Shown in pieces: positions 55,400 through 64,000 of a stretch of DNA of 64,000 nt. The DNA comes from Anabaena cylindrica PCC 7122 (GTDB lineage Bacteria; Cyanobacteriota; Cyanobacteriia; Cyanobacteriales; Nostocaceae): the NCBI RefSeq assembly GCF_000317695.1, contig NC_019771.1, positions 3,228,001-3,292,000 of the forward strand. Direction: 5' to 3'. Numbering within the stretch: position 1 is the stretch's first letter; every line of letters begins with the position of its first letter. Made by a program: the position numbers and the translations under genes. The notes under the pieces are model-generated. The model was not told the DNA's origin. It worked only from the letters and a program-made list of their open reading frames with translations, and did not search any database.

Positions 55400-57181
55400 T
55401 TACCCCATAACTTTTTGCCTCAACAATTCCATCAATTTACGCTTACGACCGTGGATTTCCATCAACTGGTGATAATATCTTTTCCATTCAGCTTGCTGAT
55501 TCGATGCTAAATAGGCAGCACGAGCTTTTTTCAACCACTCAACTGCATCACGATAATATTCTGATTTTCCTGCATCCATAATTTTTTCAGCACGACGACG
55601 AGAATTTTCAATTACCCATTCAGGATTGACAGAAATTGCTGCATCCATAACGCGATAAATTAATTCAGAATTGTAGGAGTGAAGTTCGTTGACACAAGAA
55701 ATTGCATCTATAATTAATCCTTCATGGAGGAAAATATTGACTTTTGCTTCAGTGATTCCATACATCGTCACAGTCCGCAGTATTTGTAGTAAATCGGATT
55801 TTATATTTACCCAATTCTCTTTAGCTAAATTTTCAATAATTCGGTAATCATCATAAGTTGGATTTCCTTGAAATGCAATTTTTCTAGCAATTATAGCTGC
55901 ATTGATATCATCTAAATTTTCAGCCAATTCAGCAGCCCAAATTCCCAACTGATGCTGACATTTTCCAGGTAAACTTAAGCCTTGTAGGGCAATATTTAAA
56001 GCTTGTTGTAATGCCTTTTGTTGCTGTAAAGTTTGTGCTAAGGCAAAGGCTTCTTCCATAGTTGACATTTGGGTTTGAGCAGTTGCAACAGCTTCTTCCA
56101 CTCGCCCTAAATGCCCTAACATGGTTAAATATTGCTTAGTTTGTCCTTCAGATGAGGCTAAATATAGGTATTCTTGATAACGTTCTTGGCGTTCGAGAAG
56201 TTTCAAACGAATTAAGGCTAAATCATCAGCATAGTAAGGAATTTCTTGGTTTTCCCACATTCCAGATTGAGTAGTATTACCAGCAAGTATTTGTAACAAT
56301 GGTGGGTAATCCCAACCCTGTTGTAGTGAAGCGATCGCTAAACTAAAGTCTGCACTCCATTCATCTTGCCAAGTTTCCAAATTAATCTGCATATCAGTGC
56401 ATTCCTCTGGAGTCAGTTCGGTACTCAGAATTGCTTCACACCAAGCCGCATTTAATGCTGGGAGAATTTCATCTTTATCCATACCGTAGTCATCGACATA
56501 ATTCCAATCGGAAACGCAAGCATCGGTAATTGCTTCTAGAATTGCTAAGGCATTGTTTCCATCATCTTGTTCACAACATTCAACCGCATCTGCAATCAGA
56601 CTTTGCAATTCTTCATTGACGGTTTCATCTGCATAATCGTAACCGCTTTCCCAAGAATTAACAGCATCCCGAAAAGTTTGGTGTACCTTGGCTTTAATTT
56701 GTGCAGTATTAACAGTTTGTTTACGTGGTGATTTAGTCGTTTTTGCTGTGGGTGCTGGTGATGCAATAGCAGTTACATAACCATCAATTTCATCAATCAA
56801 TTCAGGATGTTCTTCTACTAGTTCTTGTACCAAATATTGGGTTTGGATATGGTTAAGTTTATCTAATAGTTGTGCCAGTGAAGGACGATTTTCTATTATA
56901 TTGGGTTGGCGATCGCAAGTCAAAGCGACGGCGACAATGTGTTTACACCATCCATCATAATTGTAGGGACAGGTACAAATAGCAGTTACTTCATTACTAT
57001 GAGATGCGATCGTTACACGGTAAGGTTGTTCTTCACTTCCTTGCACTTCGCCTTGTATTTCGTCTCCGCGTTGGGTGACAGACAGCACCGAATCCATCTG
57101 ATAGCAAGCCTCACCTCGTTGAAATGACTTGGCGTTTGCGTTATTGCGAATTACAAGTTCGCTAATATTTATACTTAGCAT
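55400..57181 (-). CDS. SWIM zinc-finger protein
   Basis: Starting at ATG 57181 (MLSINISELVIRNN), the protein has a SWIM zinc finger near its N-terminus (ICTCPYNYDGWCKHIVAVAL: CxC...CxH). A long helical region of repeat-like units follows (residues about 190-590, e.g. EERLE/ALAQTLQQQKALQQALNIALQ), probably an alpha-solenoid. SWIM domains bind DNA or proteins; the role is unknown. The frame stays open to 57301, but those 40 codons have low coding quality and the SWIM-family start fits 57181. Confidence 0.8.
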   Translation of the reverse strand: MLSINISELVIRNNANAKSFQRGEACYQMDSVLSVTQRGDEIQGEVQGSEEQPYRVTIASHSNEVTAICTCPYNYDGWCKHIVAVALTCDRQPNIIENRPSLAQLLDKLNHIQTQYLVQELVEEHPELIDEIDGYVTAIASPAPTAKTTKSPRKQTVNTAQIKAKVHQTFRDAVNSWESGYDYADETVNEELQSLIADAVECCEQDDGNNALAILEAITDACVSDWNYVDDYGMDKDEILPALNAAWCEAILSTELTPEECTDMQINLETWQDEWSADFSLAIASLQQGWDYPPLLQILAGNTTQSGMWENQEIPYYADDLALIRLKLLERQERYQEYLYLASSEGQTKQYLTMLGHLGRVEEAVATAQTQMSTMEEAFALAQTLQQQKALQQALNIALQGLSLPGKCQHQLGIWAAELAENLDDINAAIIARKIAFQGNPTYDDYRIIENLAKENWVNIKSDLLQILRTVTMYGITEAKVNIFLHEGLIIDAISCVNELHSYNSELIYRVMDAAISVNPEWVIENSRRRAEKIMDAGKSEYYRDAVEWLKKARAAYLASNQQAEWKRYYHQLMEIHGRKRKLMELLRQKVMG

Positions 57182-57315
57182 TACATCCTCATAAAACCGC
57201 TTGTATTGTTCAGTATAAAACAATTTGAGAATCCGAAGAATTGCAAATTTAAAACATCCAAGAATCTGATACAGATTTTTTATCCTTACATTTACGATCA
57301 ACGAAAATAGATCAT

Positions 57316-57891
57316 TTAATGTAATTCATAAAAAGATTCTTTGTCTAAATGCTTCACATATTTCTCGATAAGTTTCTGAAGAGTATCTGGAGATCCTATG
57401 TCTATCCAGTCATCAATTGAACCTAAAAAACAAAATCTTTCAGTTTGAAATATTCGCTTATTTTCATCACAGAGAACAAATCGCAGCATTGATGAATAAG
57501 ATATTGATTGAGCAATACTATTCTGTATATATTTAGCTTCTGCTAATGGATGAGACGAGAATAGTCTTGTTAGATTAGTTACATTCTGGTCGGGAGTATA
57601 AACATAAATCGTGTTTTTCTTTACGTTTATTTGATAATACTGTAAACTGGAGAATTTCTTCATTCCTGACTCTACAGTGGCTACTTCATCATCGGTAATA
57701 AGTTTGGGTTGGATTCTTTGTAAAAAAACCTGAGCATTAGGATTTTCATATATTTCAAAGCCATCTGGTATGCTTGTAACCAGAGTACCTTCATTTTTCA
57801 TAGAAAAGAAATATTTTGGTTTCCCTGTTTTAGTAGTACCTTGATGGAGATAATATTTCTTACCTTTTCTATTAATATGTTCTACAGCCAT
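57316..57891 (-). CDS. Hypothetical protein
   Basis: The 191-residue soluble protein starts MAVEHINRKGKKYYLHQGTTKTGKPKYFFS and has a predicted mixed alpha/beta fold, with IPDGFEIYENPNAQVFLQRIQP in the middle. I do not recognise a domain. It is a clear single coding frame with no better overlap. It lies between the SWIM gene and the ABM/Septu block, all leftward. A link to defence is possible from position only. Confidence 0.6.
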   Translation of the reverse strand: MAVEHINRKGKKYYLHQGTTKTGKPKYFFSMKNEGTLVTSIPDGFEIYENPNAQVFLQRIQPKLITDDEVATVESGMKKFSSLQYYQINVKKNTIYVYTPDQNVTNLTRLFSSHPLAEAKYIQNSIAQSISYSSMLRFVLCDENKRIFQTERFCFLGSIDDWIDIGSPDTLQKLIEKYVKHLDKESFYELH

Positions 57892-58080
57892 TTAATTGCA
57901 CCTCTAGATATGTTTTGTTGAGCAAGATATCCTCGAAATTCCAATGACCTAATTGAACGGTCAGTACTTTATTTTTGTATCCTATATATTACCGTACTTT
58001 ACGTTTAAAATATTCAATCTCAATAGATAGATTATTTTTATAACTAGAATAATATCATCAAACTGATCATTATATTTAGT

Positions 58081-58368
58081 CTAAATTTTCTCAAAATGTT
58101 CAACATTGGGAAATGGTTCATAAAAATGATGGAGAAGTCTCTTCCATTCTTGATACTCAACAGAACCTCTAAATCCCACAGTATGAGCTTCTAAATTTTC
58201 CCATTTAACGAGTAATAAATATTTGCCTTTGACTTCTATACATTTATGAAGTTCATGGGATAAATATCCATTCATTGATGAGATAATAGCGGCAGCCTTT
58301 TTGAAAGTAGATTCAAAATCAGACTCCATTCCCGATTTAACATTAAGCATTACAGCTTCAAGAATCAT
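58081..58368 (-). CDS. Antibiotic biosynthesis monooxygenase (ABM) domain protein
   Basis: The 95-residue protein is one ABM-type ferredoxin-like domain: MILEAVMLNVKSGMESDFESTFKKAAAII, with GYLSHELHKCIEVKGKYLLLVKWENLEAH and a C-terminal PFPNVEHFE. Members are small dimeric heme- or quinone-related oxygenases or have unknown roles. It follows the ptuB gene after 18 bp in the same direction and may share its transcript. Function not assigned. Confidence 0.85.
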   Translation of the reverse strand: MILEAVMLNVKSGMESDFESTFKKAAAIISSMNGYLSHELHKCIEVKGKYLLLVKWENLEAHTVGFRGSVEYQEWKRLLHHFYEPFPNVEHFEKI

Positions 58369-58386
58369 AAAATTATCAGTTAATAA

Positions 58387-59028
58387 TTAAATATATTGTT
58401 TAAGGATATATACTATTGCAGCACAAAACTCTTGATTTTGACCATTTCCATCAGATTGACTAAAGCGTTGAAGTAGTATTTCTCTCTCATCATCTGTCAA
58501 ATCTTCTAAACCTTCTAAAATTGCTTCTATTGCACCAACACGCATTTTTTTAAGCTTATCAATATTGAGGTCAAGTTTATTAATAGTTGTTTGAGCAGCA
58601 AGTGCTTTATCTGGGTTTTCTGTTGATAAAATTTGTCCATCTTCTGTATATCTAAAAAACTCAGCACAGTTAATATCTAATGGTGAAACCATTAACTTTT
58701 TATCATACCATTTATCTTTTTTCTTACCACAATGTAAAGGTTCTTTGGGTACAGTATCTTTTTGGCATGATGCAAGTAAATTTGTGTAATCTAAAGATAA
58801 TTGACCATAGCCTCCTCTTGGTTGTAAATGTTCAATATGACTATTGTCAATATTAATCAACCTTCCACAGTAACAGCAAATATGACCTTGTTCTTGTAAT
58901 AAGGAATTATGTACATCAGTTTTCTGTGGTTTACTGAAGTTACCCCAGGTTGGTTTCCAGTCGTCGTTTTCTAGTTTTTTCCAAGCAGTAAAACTTTTTG
59001 GTTCCTCATTTTTATTGATATATTTCAC
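58387..59028 (-). CDS. ptuB: PtuB-like HNH nuclease of a Septu defence system
   Basis: The 213-residue protein is of the TIGR02646 type. It has a HNH/zinc-finger core CCYCGRLINIDNSHIEHLQPRGG with the second cysteine cluster in SCQKDTVPKEPLHCGKKK and the SPLDINCAEFFRYTEDGQI region. In Septu systems this nuclease acts with the ATPase PtuA to cut DNA after phage infection. The gene starts within the last codons of ptuA (4-bp overlap), so both are translated together. Antiphage function is inferred from the gene pair. Confidence 0.85.
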   Translation of the reverse strand: MKYINKNEEPKSFTAWKKLENDDWKPTWGNFSKPQKTDVHNSLLQEQGHICCYCGRLINIDNSHIEHLQPRGGYGQLSLDYTNLLASCQKDTVPKEPLHCGKKKDKWYDKKLMVSPLDINCAEFFRYTEDGQILSTENPDKALAAQTTINKLDLNIDKLKKMRVGAIEAILEGLEDLTDDEREILLQRFSQSDGNGQNQEFCAAIVYILKQYI

Positions 59029-60365
59029 CGTTTTAAAATCTCTTTTCTTTTAATAGATACACGCGCTTTTACTAATTCTGGCTCATCTTCTCCGATGATA
59101 TCAGCAATTTGTTGAGATAATTGCCTAGCACCATCCAGATTTCCTTTTTCAATTAATTGAAATAAATAATGTAGACTATCTTGAAGTTCTTTTTGACGTT
59201 TGAAATCATCCATTACGTCTTCTAGAATTTGATTACTATCTCTACCATAAGAACTTTGAGGATGCACAGCAATAATACCATTATCTGTTTTTTTTAAAAC
59301 ATAAATTCCTTCAGGTTTTACTTCACTAATTACCTGGGGTGAATGGGTGGTAACAATAAATTGACAATTTGGAAATGTTCTTGTTAAAGAAGGAATAATC
59401 ATTCTTTGCCATTTTGGGTGTAAATGCAATTCGATTTCATCAATTAAAACAACACCATAACCTTGAAGTGGATCTTCTAAACCTGGATTAGCAATTGCTA
59501 AACGTCTGGCTAAATCTCCCACCATTGCTAATAAGCATTTTTCACCATCAGATAGCTGATTAATAATTAGTTCTTCACCATTTTTCTGTAAAGTCATTCT
59601 GAGAGTTGGATAACGACGCACACGCAAATTATAAAATTCGGGAATTAATAAAGATATAGCTCTTTTAACAGCTTCTAATTGCTTGTCTTTATAGTCACGA
59701 TTATCTCTCAACATTTCGCTTTCTAAATCCTCGATAGACCTAAACCATTGAAAAAATCTCTCAAAACTTATTTTGATACCATTTAGTGCTTGATCATAAG
59801 CATCTATTTGTTTAAATGAACTAATATCAATGATTTCTAAATCAATATCAACAACAGAACGTTTGACCGAATAATAAACTGCTAGAGGTAAGTTGAATCG
59901 AGGATTTTCTACCCATTTTAGATAAAGATTTTCTGTAAAAGTATTTAATTGCTTATATTTACTATCTTCACTACCACTAATTTTATTTTTTTTAATAGAC
60001 CAGTTTAATAATTTTGATTCCAATAAAATTCCAATCTCTTGGTATGTCTCATTACTTCCATTCTTAATATCCTGTTCGCCAAAAGAACGAAGTTTAATAT
60101 CAGGGTTTCCAGGAATAGCTCGTGCATTTTCTCTGGGTCCTATATGTGTAGAAGGGATAAAAGGGAAAGGGATACCGAATCCCCCTATTTCAGGACTAAT
60201 AATCCGCATCATCATCTGTGACAACAAAATAGCAAGACAATCAAGAATACTAGATTTACCCACTCCATTAATCCCAACAAGCACCGTCGGCTCTTTTTCA
60301 TCAAAATCCAAAGTCAAATCGCCAATACCGCGAAAAGACTGCATTTTAAGCTGCTTAACTCTCAT
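59025..60365 (-). CDS. ptuA: PtuA-like AAA ATPase of a Septu defence system
   Basis: The 446-residue protein has the OLD/RecF-like ATPase layout: MRVKQLKMQSFRGIGDLTLDF, Walker A VGINGVGKSS, the signature LSDGEKCLLAMVGDLARRL, Walker B GVVLIDEIELHLHPKWQ, and FIVTTHSPQVISEV at the end of the ATPase. A short C-terminal helical tail follows. Such ATPases sense infection and control PtuB. The pair ptuA-ptuB is complete. The upstream DNA (60366-60540) contains dispersed GCG-rich repeats. Confidence 0.87.
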   Translation of the reverse strand: MRVKQLKMQSFRGIGDLTLDFDEKEPTVLVGINGVGKSSILDCLAILLSQMMMRIISPEIGGFGIPFPFIPSTHIGPRENARAIPGNPDIKLRSFGEQDIKNGSNETYQEIGILLESKLLNWSIKKNKISGSEDSKYKQLNTFTENLYLKWVENPRFNLPLAVYYSVKRSVVDIDLEIIDISSFKQIDAYDQALNGIKISFERFFQWFRSIEDLESEMLRDNRDYKDKQLEAVKRAISLLIPEFYNLRVRRYPTLRMTLQKNGEELIINQLSDGEKCLLAMVGDLARRLAIANPGLEDPLQGYGVVLIDEIELHLHPKWQRMIIPSLTRTFPNCQFIVTTHSPQVISEVKPEGIYVLKKTDNGIIAVHPQSSYGRDSNQILEDVMDDFKRQKELQDSLHYLFQLIEKGNLDGARQLSQQIADIIGEDEPELVKARVSIKRKEILKR

Positions 60366-60424
60366 AACTTTAACCCAATTAATTTACTAAACACTTCTCA
60401 ATCATTCCTCTTTCCAAACTCTTA

Positions 60425-60538
60425 TTACTCTCCGCGTCTCTGCGCCTCTGCGTGAAAAAAAATGACCTCTCATAGCGCAGTAAACAAACAGAAAAACCCT
60501 CTGTGTCCCTCCGCGCTAACCTCCGCGTACCTCTGCGT
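60425..60538. repeat. Dispersed CTCTGCG-type repeats
   Basis: Copies of CTCCGCGTCTCTGCGCCTCT and CCGCGTACCTCTGCGTT occur in this 110-bp gap. Repeats of this kind are scattered through cyanobacterial intergenic DNA. No gene. Confidence 0.6.
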
Positions 60539-61447
60539 TTAAACACTCCTCAACTTAATCACACCCTGATCAAAAACACGATTATCAACACCAATACCAT
60601 TTACCTCAATTCTATCTGCATACACATCATGAGTTGCAAAACTCAAATTACTAGTCGAATATTCAGTCCACTCAGAACGACCAACAGGACGATTACCCGC
60701 ACCAGCACCACAAGTTAAATAACTCGTCCCATTAATAGAACGAGTGCGTTCATAATTATGTTCATGACCATTGATATAAAGTTGAACATTGTATTTTTGA
60801 AACAAAGGAGTAAAAGTTTTAATAAACTTTGAATTACTCCCATAGTGACCAGAAGAATAAATCGGATGATGACCAAAAACAACTTTCCAGTCAGCTTTAC
60901 TTAAACTTAATTCTTTCTCTAACCAAACTAGCTGATTTTTCCAATCTGCATTACCATTAGTATCTAACGCAAAAAACTGAATTTTATCTTGACCAAATGT
61001 ATAATAACGTCCCTTCATATTAAAGCCAGCATATTTGACTTGGGGGACACCATTATCAGTACGGATATCGTGATTACCTAAACAAGCATGAAACTTCACA
61101 CCTTTTTTCAGCAAAGGCTGATAAGGACGCTCAAAAACTGCGTTTATTTTCTCAATTTCGCCGTTATTATAAATGTTATCACCAGCTAAAACTACTACAT
61201 TATATGGATTTTTCTGGTGATAAAAATTCATTGCTTTAGCTACAGAATACTGACCTCTAGCACCAGTACCTGTGTCAGCTACAGACACAAAACGCAATAA
61301 CAAGTCTTTTTTGGCTGGGTTAGCGGCTATTGCTGGCTCTAAAAGAGAATTTCCTACATTTTGACCAAATAATTTCCAACCTAGAAATCCTGTCCCAATA
61401 GCACTAAAACTGCCTAAAAATAAAAATTGACGACGTTTGAGTTGCAT
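60539..61447 (-). CDS. Tat-exported calcineurin-like metallophosphatase
   Basis: The 302-residue protein starts with a twin-arginine-type signal (KRRQFLFLGSFSAIGTGFLG). The metallophosphatase metal-binding motifs follow: SVADTGTGARG (in place of the usual GDxG), LAGDNIYNNG, CLGNHDIR and FGHHPIYSSG, then NGHEHNYERT. This is the purple-acid-phosphatase-like group of secreted phosphoesterases. It probably acts in the periplasm on phosphate esters; the substrate is unknown. Confidence 0.88.
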   Translation of the reverse strand: MQLKRRQFLFLGSFSAIGTGFLGWKLFGQNVGNSLLEPAIAANPAKKDLLLRFVSVADTGTGARGQYSVAKAMNFYHQKNPYNVVVLAGDNIYNNGEIEKINAVFERPYQPLLKKGVKFHACLGNHDIRTDNGVPQVKYAGFNMKGRYYTFGQDKIQFFALDTNGNADWKNQLVWLEKELSLSKADWKVVFGHHPIYSSGHYGSNSKFIKTFTPLFQKYNVQLYINGHEHNYERTRSINGTSYLTCGAGAGNRPVGRSEWTEYSTSNLSFATHDVYADRIEVNGIGVDNRVFDQGVIKLRSV

Positions 61448-61538
61448 AAATCACTAAATTCAATAAATGGCACAATAGACAGAAATAGTCAGAATCTATT
61501 TTCTGTATCTTTGATTCTTTAATCTGGGTGAAAGTTCC

Positions 61539-62465
61539 ATGTCACAAGATAAGCAACCAAAACCAAGAGGTGAGCAAGAAATTCAACCTTCTCAAAAACC
61601 TTATCAGAAAAACCAGCCAATTTGGAAGGTGACAATTATCCAATTTCTGAGAGGAACAATTGGGATTTTAGAAAATACATTAGTCAAACTGGAGACACAA
61701 CAGCCTTCTAGTACTGAGATAAAGCCTAATATCTTACAACGGGTTTTGTCGAGTTGGGATGGATTTTTAAGAACATTCCGCTTGTTTTTACCATCAAATG
61801 TTTCTAACAATGTATCAGATACAGTTCTGACGGGAATTTTTGCGGTAATAACTGTGGTGATAGTTTTGACAACTTCTGTAACTATTTTTAGTTCTAAACC
61901 TGCTGAAATAGCAACACTTCCTCCGGTTGAGGAAGTTGCCACACCCACGTCAACTGTAATTGAACCAGAACCGTCACCAACTCCAACACAGAAACCTGAA
62001 ACAATTCCAGAACCAATACAAGAAGTTGAACCGACACCAACACCAGTTATAGAACCTGAAGCGCAACCAATTAAAAAACCTGAACTGATACCAGTTATAG
62101 AACCTGAACCGACACCAGTTATAGAATTAACACCGGAACAAACTTTAATTGTGGCTATTGAAAATCAATTAGCAGAAATTAGTATTCCTATAAAAAGTAC
62201 TCAATCTGAAATAGTTTCTTCTCAACTGATAAAGTCTATTCAAGCTAATTTCCGTACTAGTGATTTGACTATCAAAATTAGTGATGATTGGTATACATTA
62301 GAAGCATCTCAACAGAATCAATTAGCAGCGGATATCTTCCAGCGTTCTCAAGAACTAGATTTCAGTCATTTAGAAATTATTGATTTGCAAGATAGGCTAG
62401 TAGCGCGTAGTCCAGTTGTTGGTAATGAAATGGTGATTTTTAAACGCCAAACTTTGATAAATTAA
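61539..62465 (+). CDS. Membrane protein with Pro/Glu/Thr-rich repeat linker
   Basis: The 308-residue protein has a soluble N-terminus, one membrane helix around residues 94-115 (GIFAVITVVIVLTTSVTIF), and a long acidic Pro-rich stretch (residues about 125-205) of EPxPTPVIEPE repeats. A C-terminal domain contains LTPEQTLIVAIENQLAEISIPI. The layout suggests a surface or wall-spanning protein. I do not recognise the C-terminal domain. It precedes a two-component operon by 44 bp in the same direction, so a functional link is possible. Confidence 0.7.
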   Translation: MSQDKQPKPRGEQEIQPSQKPYQKNQPIWKVTIIQFLRGTIGILENTLVKLETQQPSSTEIKPNILQRVLSSWDGFLRTFRLFLPSNVSNNVSDTVLTGIFAVITVVIVLTTSVTIFSSKPAEIATLPPVEEVATPTSTVIEPEPSPTPTQKPETIPEPIQEVEPTPTPVIEPEAQPIKKPELIPVIEPEPTPVIELTPEQTLIVAIENQLAEISIPIKSTQSEIVSSQLIKSIQANFRTSDLTIKISDDWYTLEASQQNQLAADIFQRSQELDFSHLEIIDLQDRLVARSPVVGNEMVIFKRQTLIN

Positions 62466-62509
62466 TAACTTGTAAACTACGGACTATATCAAACAAACAA
62501 TTTTTAATT

Positions 62510-63196
62510 ATGCGGTTGTTATTAGTAGAAGATGAAAAAGACTTAGGTATTAGTATTTATAATTCTCTTAAACTCCTTCATTATATAGTAGATTGGATAG
62601 AAGACGGAGAAACAGCTTGGGATTATTTGAATAAAGTACCGCCAAGATATGAAATTGCAATTTTAGATTGGATGTTACCGAAGTTGTCAGGATTGGAATT
62701 GTGTCAACGATTAAGAGCGCAGAAAAATCAATTACCAATAATGCTATTAACAGCTAGAGATAGCATGAGTGATCGTGTAACTGGTTTAGATGCGGGGGCA
62801 GATGATTATCTTGTTAAACCCTTTGGTATGGAAGAATTATTGGCACGGGTAAGAGCATTACAAAGAAGATTACCAAATTTCCAGCCACCGCAATTACAAA
62901 TAGGTTCTTTAATGTTAGACTACGGCAATTTTTCAGTTGTGAATTTTGAAGATGAAAATTCTCCACCAATTATCCTTACAGCCAAAGAATTTCAATTACT
63001 AGAATATTTCATGCAGCATCCTGAACAAATACTAACTCATGAGCAAATTCGCGCCAGACTTTGGGATTTTGAAAGTGATACAGTAAGTAATGTTGTTGCT
63101 GCACAGGTAAGATTACTCCGACGCAAATTATCAGAATGTGGTTTTCCTAAAGCTATTGAAACTATACGAGGCTTTGGTTATCGTTTTTGCAGATAA
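62510..63196 (+). CDS. rppA: OmpR-type response regulator (RppA-like)
   Basis: The 228-residue protein has a receiver domain (VEDEKD, phosphoacceptor Asp in IAILDWMLPKLSGLEL, switch LVKPFGMEELLARV). A winged-helix effector domain follows (LTAKEFQLLEYFMQHPEQILTHEQIRARLWD, ETIRGFGYRFCR). It fits the cyanobacterial RppA/ManR-like group, involved in metal and redox responses. The gene symbol rests on overall likeness only. The histidine kinase gene overlaps its stop by one base (TAATG). Confidence 0.75.
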   Translation: MRLLLVEDEKDLGISIYNSLKLLHYIVDWIEDGETAWDYLNKVPPRYEIAILDWMLPKLSGLELCQRLRAQKNQLPIMLLTARDSMSDRVTGLDAGADDYLVKPFGMEELLARVRALQRRLPNFQPPQLQIGSLMLDYGNFSVVNFEDENSPPIILTAKEFQLLEYFMQHPEQILTHEQIRARLWDFESDTVSNVVAAQVRLLRRKLSECGFPKAIETIRGFGYRFCR

Positions 63197-64000
63197 TGAA
63201 TAATCATTCAATCTTCAATAATTTTCGGTTTAAATTAGCCATTACCTATGCTGGTGTCATGGGATCAACTTTACTATTATGTGGCTATGTTGCTCACATT
63301 GTGATGATACAAGCTTTTACTCGTACAGTTGATCGAGAATTACAAATTTTGGGAAAGGTATTTGAGGACAAATTAAAGAAGGAGCTAAAAATTCCTGGAG
63401 AATTATCTATTACCACTCAAAAATCCTTGCCAGGGATTTGTTTTAAACAACAAACTTGTTTACCAATAAAATCAGAATCAGAGGTAATGAATCTATTATC
63501 AGAAAGCTATTATGTGAGGTTGTTAACATTAAAAGGAGAAGCAATTGCTGCTATTGATAATAATTCTGATGAATTTCCTCCTAATATTAACCTCAATCAT
63601 TCTTATGATATCAAAAATCGTCATGGTGAACTATATCATTTACATTTAATGCCTTTAAAAATCAATAATAATCAATTATGGGGATATTTACAAGTTGGGC
63701 GATCTGTACAGCGATTAAATGATTATATGAATAGTTTACATTGGTTATTAGGATTGGGTATTCCCTCTTCTATGATGATTATTGGTGGTGCGGGTTGGTG
63801 GTTAGCAGGTTTAGCTATGCGGCCAATTCAAACATCATATCAACAATTACAAAAATTTACTGCTGATGCAGCCCATGAATTAAGAACTCCAATTACATCT
63901 TTAAAAACAATTGTCGAAACAAATTCAATTAACCAAGAAACTCAAAAAGCACTTGAGAGACAAATTAAAAGATTAGTAACATTAACACAGGATTTATTAC
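63196..64000 (+). CDS. Sensor histidine kinase, N-terminal part (truncated by window edge)
   Basis: From ATG 63196 the frame stays open to the window end. It encodes a membrane helix (residues about 13-36, LAITYAGVMGSTLLLCGYVAHIV), a periplasmic region with CFKQQTC, a second helix (LGLGIPSSMMIIGGAGWWLAGLA), and a HAMP-like region. The phosphoacceptor box is FTADAAHELRTPITSL. It pairs with the response regulator directly upstream, in RppA-RppB order. The ATP-binding domain lies outside the window. Confidence 0.85.
   Translation, partial: MNNHSIFNNFRFKLAITYAGVMGSTLLLCGYVAHIVMIQAFTRTVDRELQILGKVFEDKLKKELKIPGELSITTQKSLPGICFKQQTCLPIKSESEVMNLLSESYYVRLLTLKGEAIAAIDNNSDEFPPNINLNHSYDIKNRHGELYHLHLMPLKINNNQLWGYLQVGRSVQRLNDYMNSLHWLLGLGIPSSMMIIGGAGWWLAGLAMRPIQTSYQQLQKFTADAAHELRTPITSLKTIVETNSINQETQKALERQIKRLVTLTQDLL

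Overview
The window comes from a filamentous, probably heterocyst-forming cyanobacterium (Nostocales, Anabaena/Nostoc-like). The evidence is the frequent GCGATCGC (HIP1) octamers, psbI, an RpaB response regulator, a cytochrome b6 heme-attachment (CCB) protein, a DUF3769 (cyanobacterial LptD-like) outer-membrane protein and typical short tandem repeats. It is chromosomal. A housekeeping backbone is interrupted by one large mobile element and peppered with small repeats and decayed genes.

Left flank (1-22313): a partial PAS sensor gene, sbcC, a frameshifted Uma2 nuclease gene, a DUF456 membrane protein, a CCB-type assembly factor, and rpaB divergent from radA. Then come a MITE, a fossil rfbC next to an intact rfbB, a peptidoglycan-binding-domain protein, a conserved membrane protein, and the classical rimP-nusA-ylxR-infB translation/transcription cluster. 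An SLH/beta-helix envelope protein, a DUF3493 protein and tRNA-Thr(CGU) follow.

Centre (22341-43012, about 20.7 kb): a type V-K CRISPR-associated transposon (CAST, Tn7-like). Its ends are TGTACATTAAC inverted repeats. From right to left on the minus strand it carries tnsB, tnsC, tniQ, a cargo, cas12k with a divergent MerR-type repressor gene (cvkR), a tracrRNA with its own promoter, a 12-repeat CRISPR array, and a degenerate delocalised repeat-spacer. The first 18 nt of that spacer match the adjacent tRNA-Thr gene next to a GTA PAM, and the element begins 63 bp downstream. This is the signature of guide-RNA homing to a tRNA attachment site. The cargo, on the plus strand, is a type I restriction-modification system (hsdM-hsdS-hsdR) with a DarT/DarG DNA ADP-ribosylation toxin-antitoxin pair embedded between hsdS and hsdR, then a YgjP-like metallopeptidase. 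The element is decaying. tnsC has a 1-nt frameshift and an IS1634-family insertion (TSD TTAAAA), hsdM has an in-frame stop, and the metallopeptidase gene is split by a second IS (TSD GTATAC). A small fragment of a second cvkR-like gene lies next to tniQ. The same ACATATTTGTAT motif sits just downstream of the -10 boxes of both cas12k and tnsB, a likely CvkR operator that would couple guide machinery and transposase.

Right flank (43013-64000): a second MITE, a TIGR03643 protein, an acyltransferase pseudogene, psbI, the DUF3769 protein, another Uma2 nuclease, and a large ExeM/NucH-type secreted nuclease with an RTX tail. Further on are a B12-binding radical SAM enzyme, a SWIM zinc-finger protein, a Septu defence pair (ptuA-ptuB), a Tat-exported metallophosphatase, and a two-component system (RppA-like regulator plus a histidine kinase cut by the window end).
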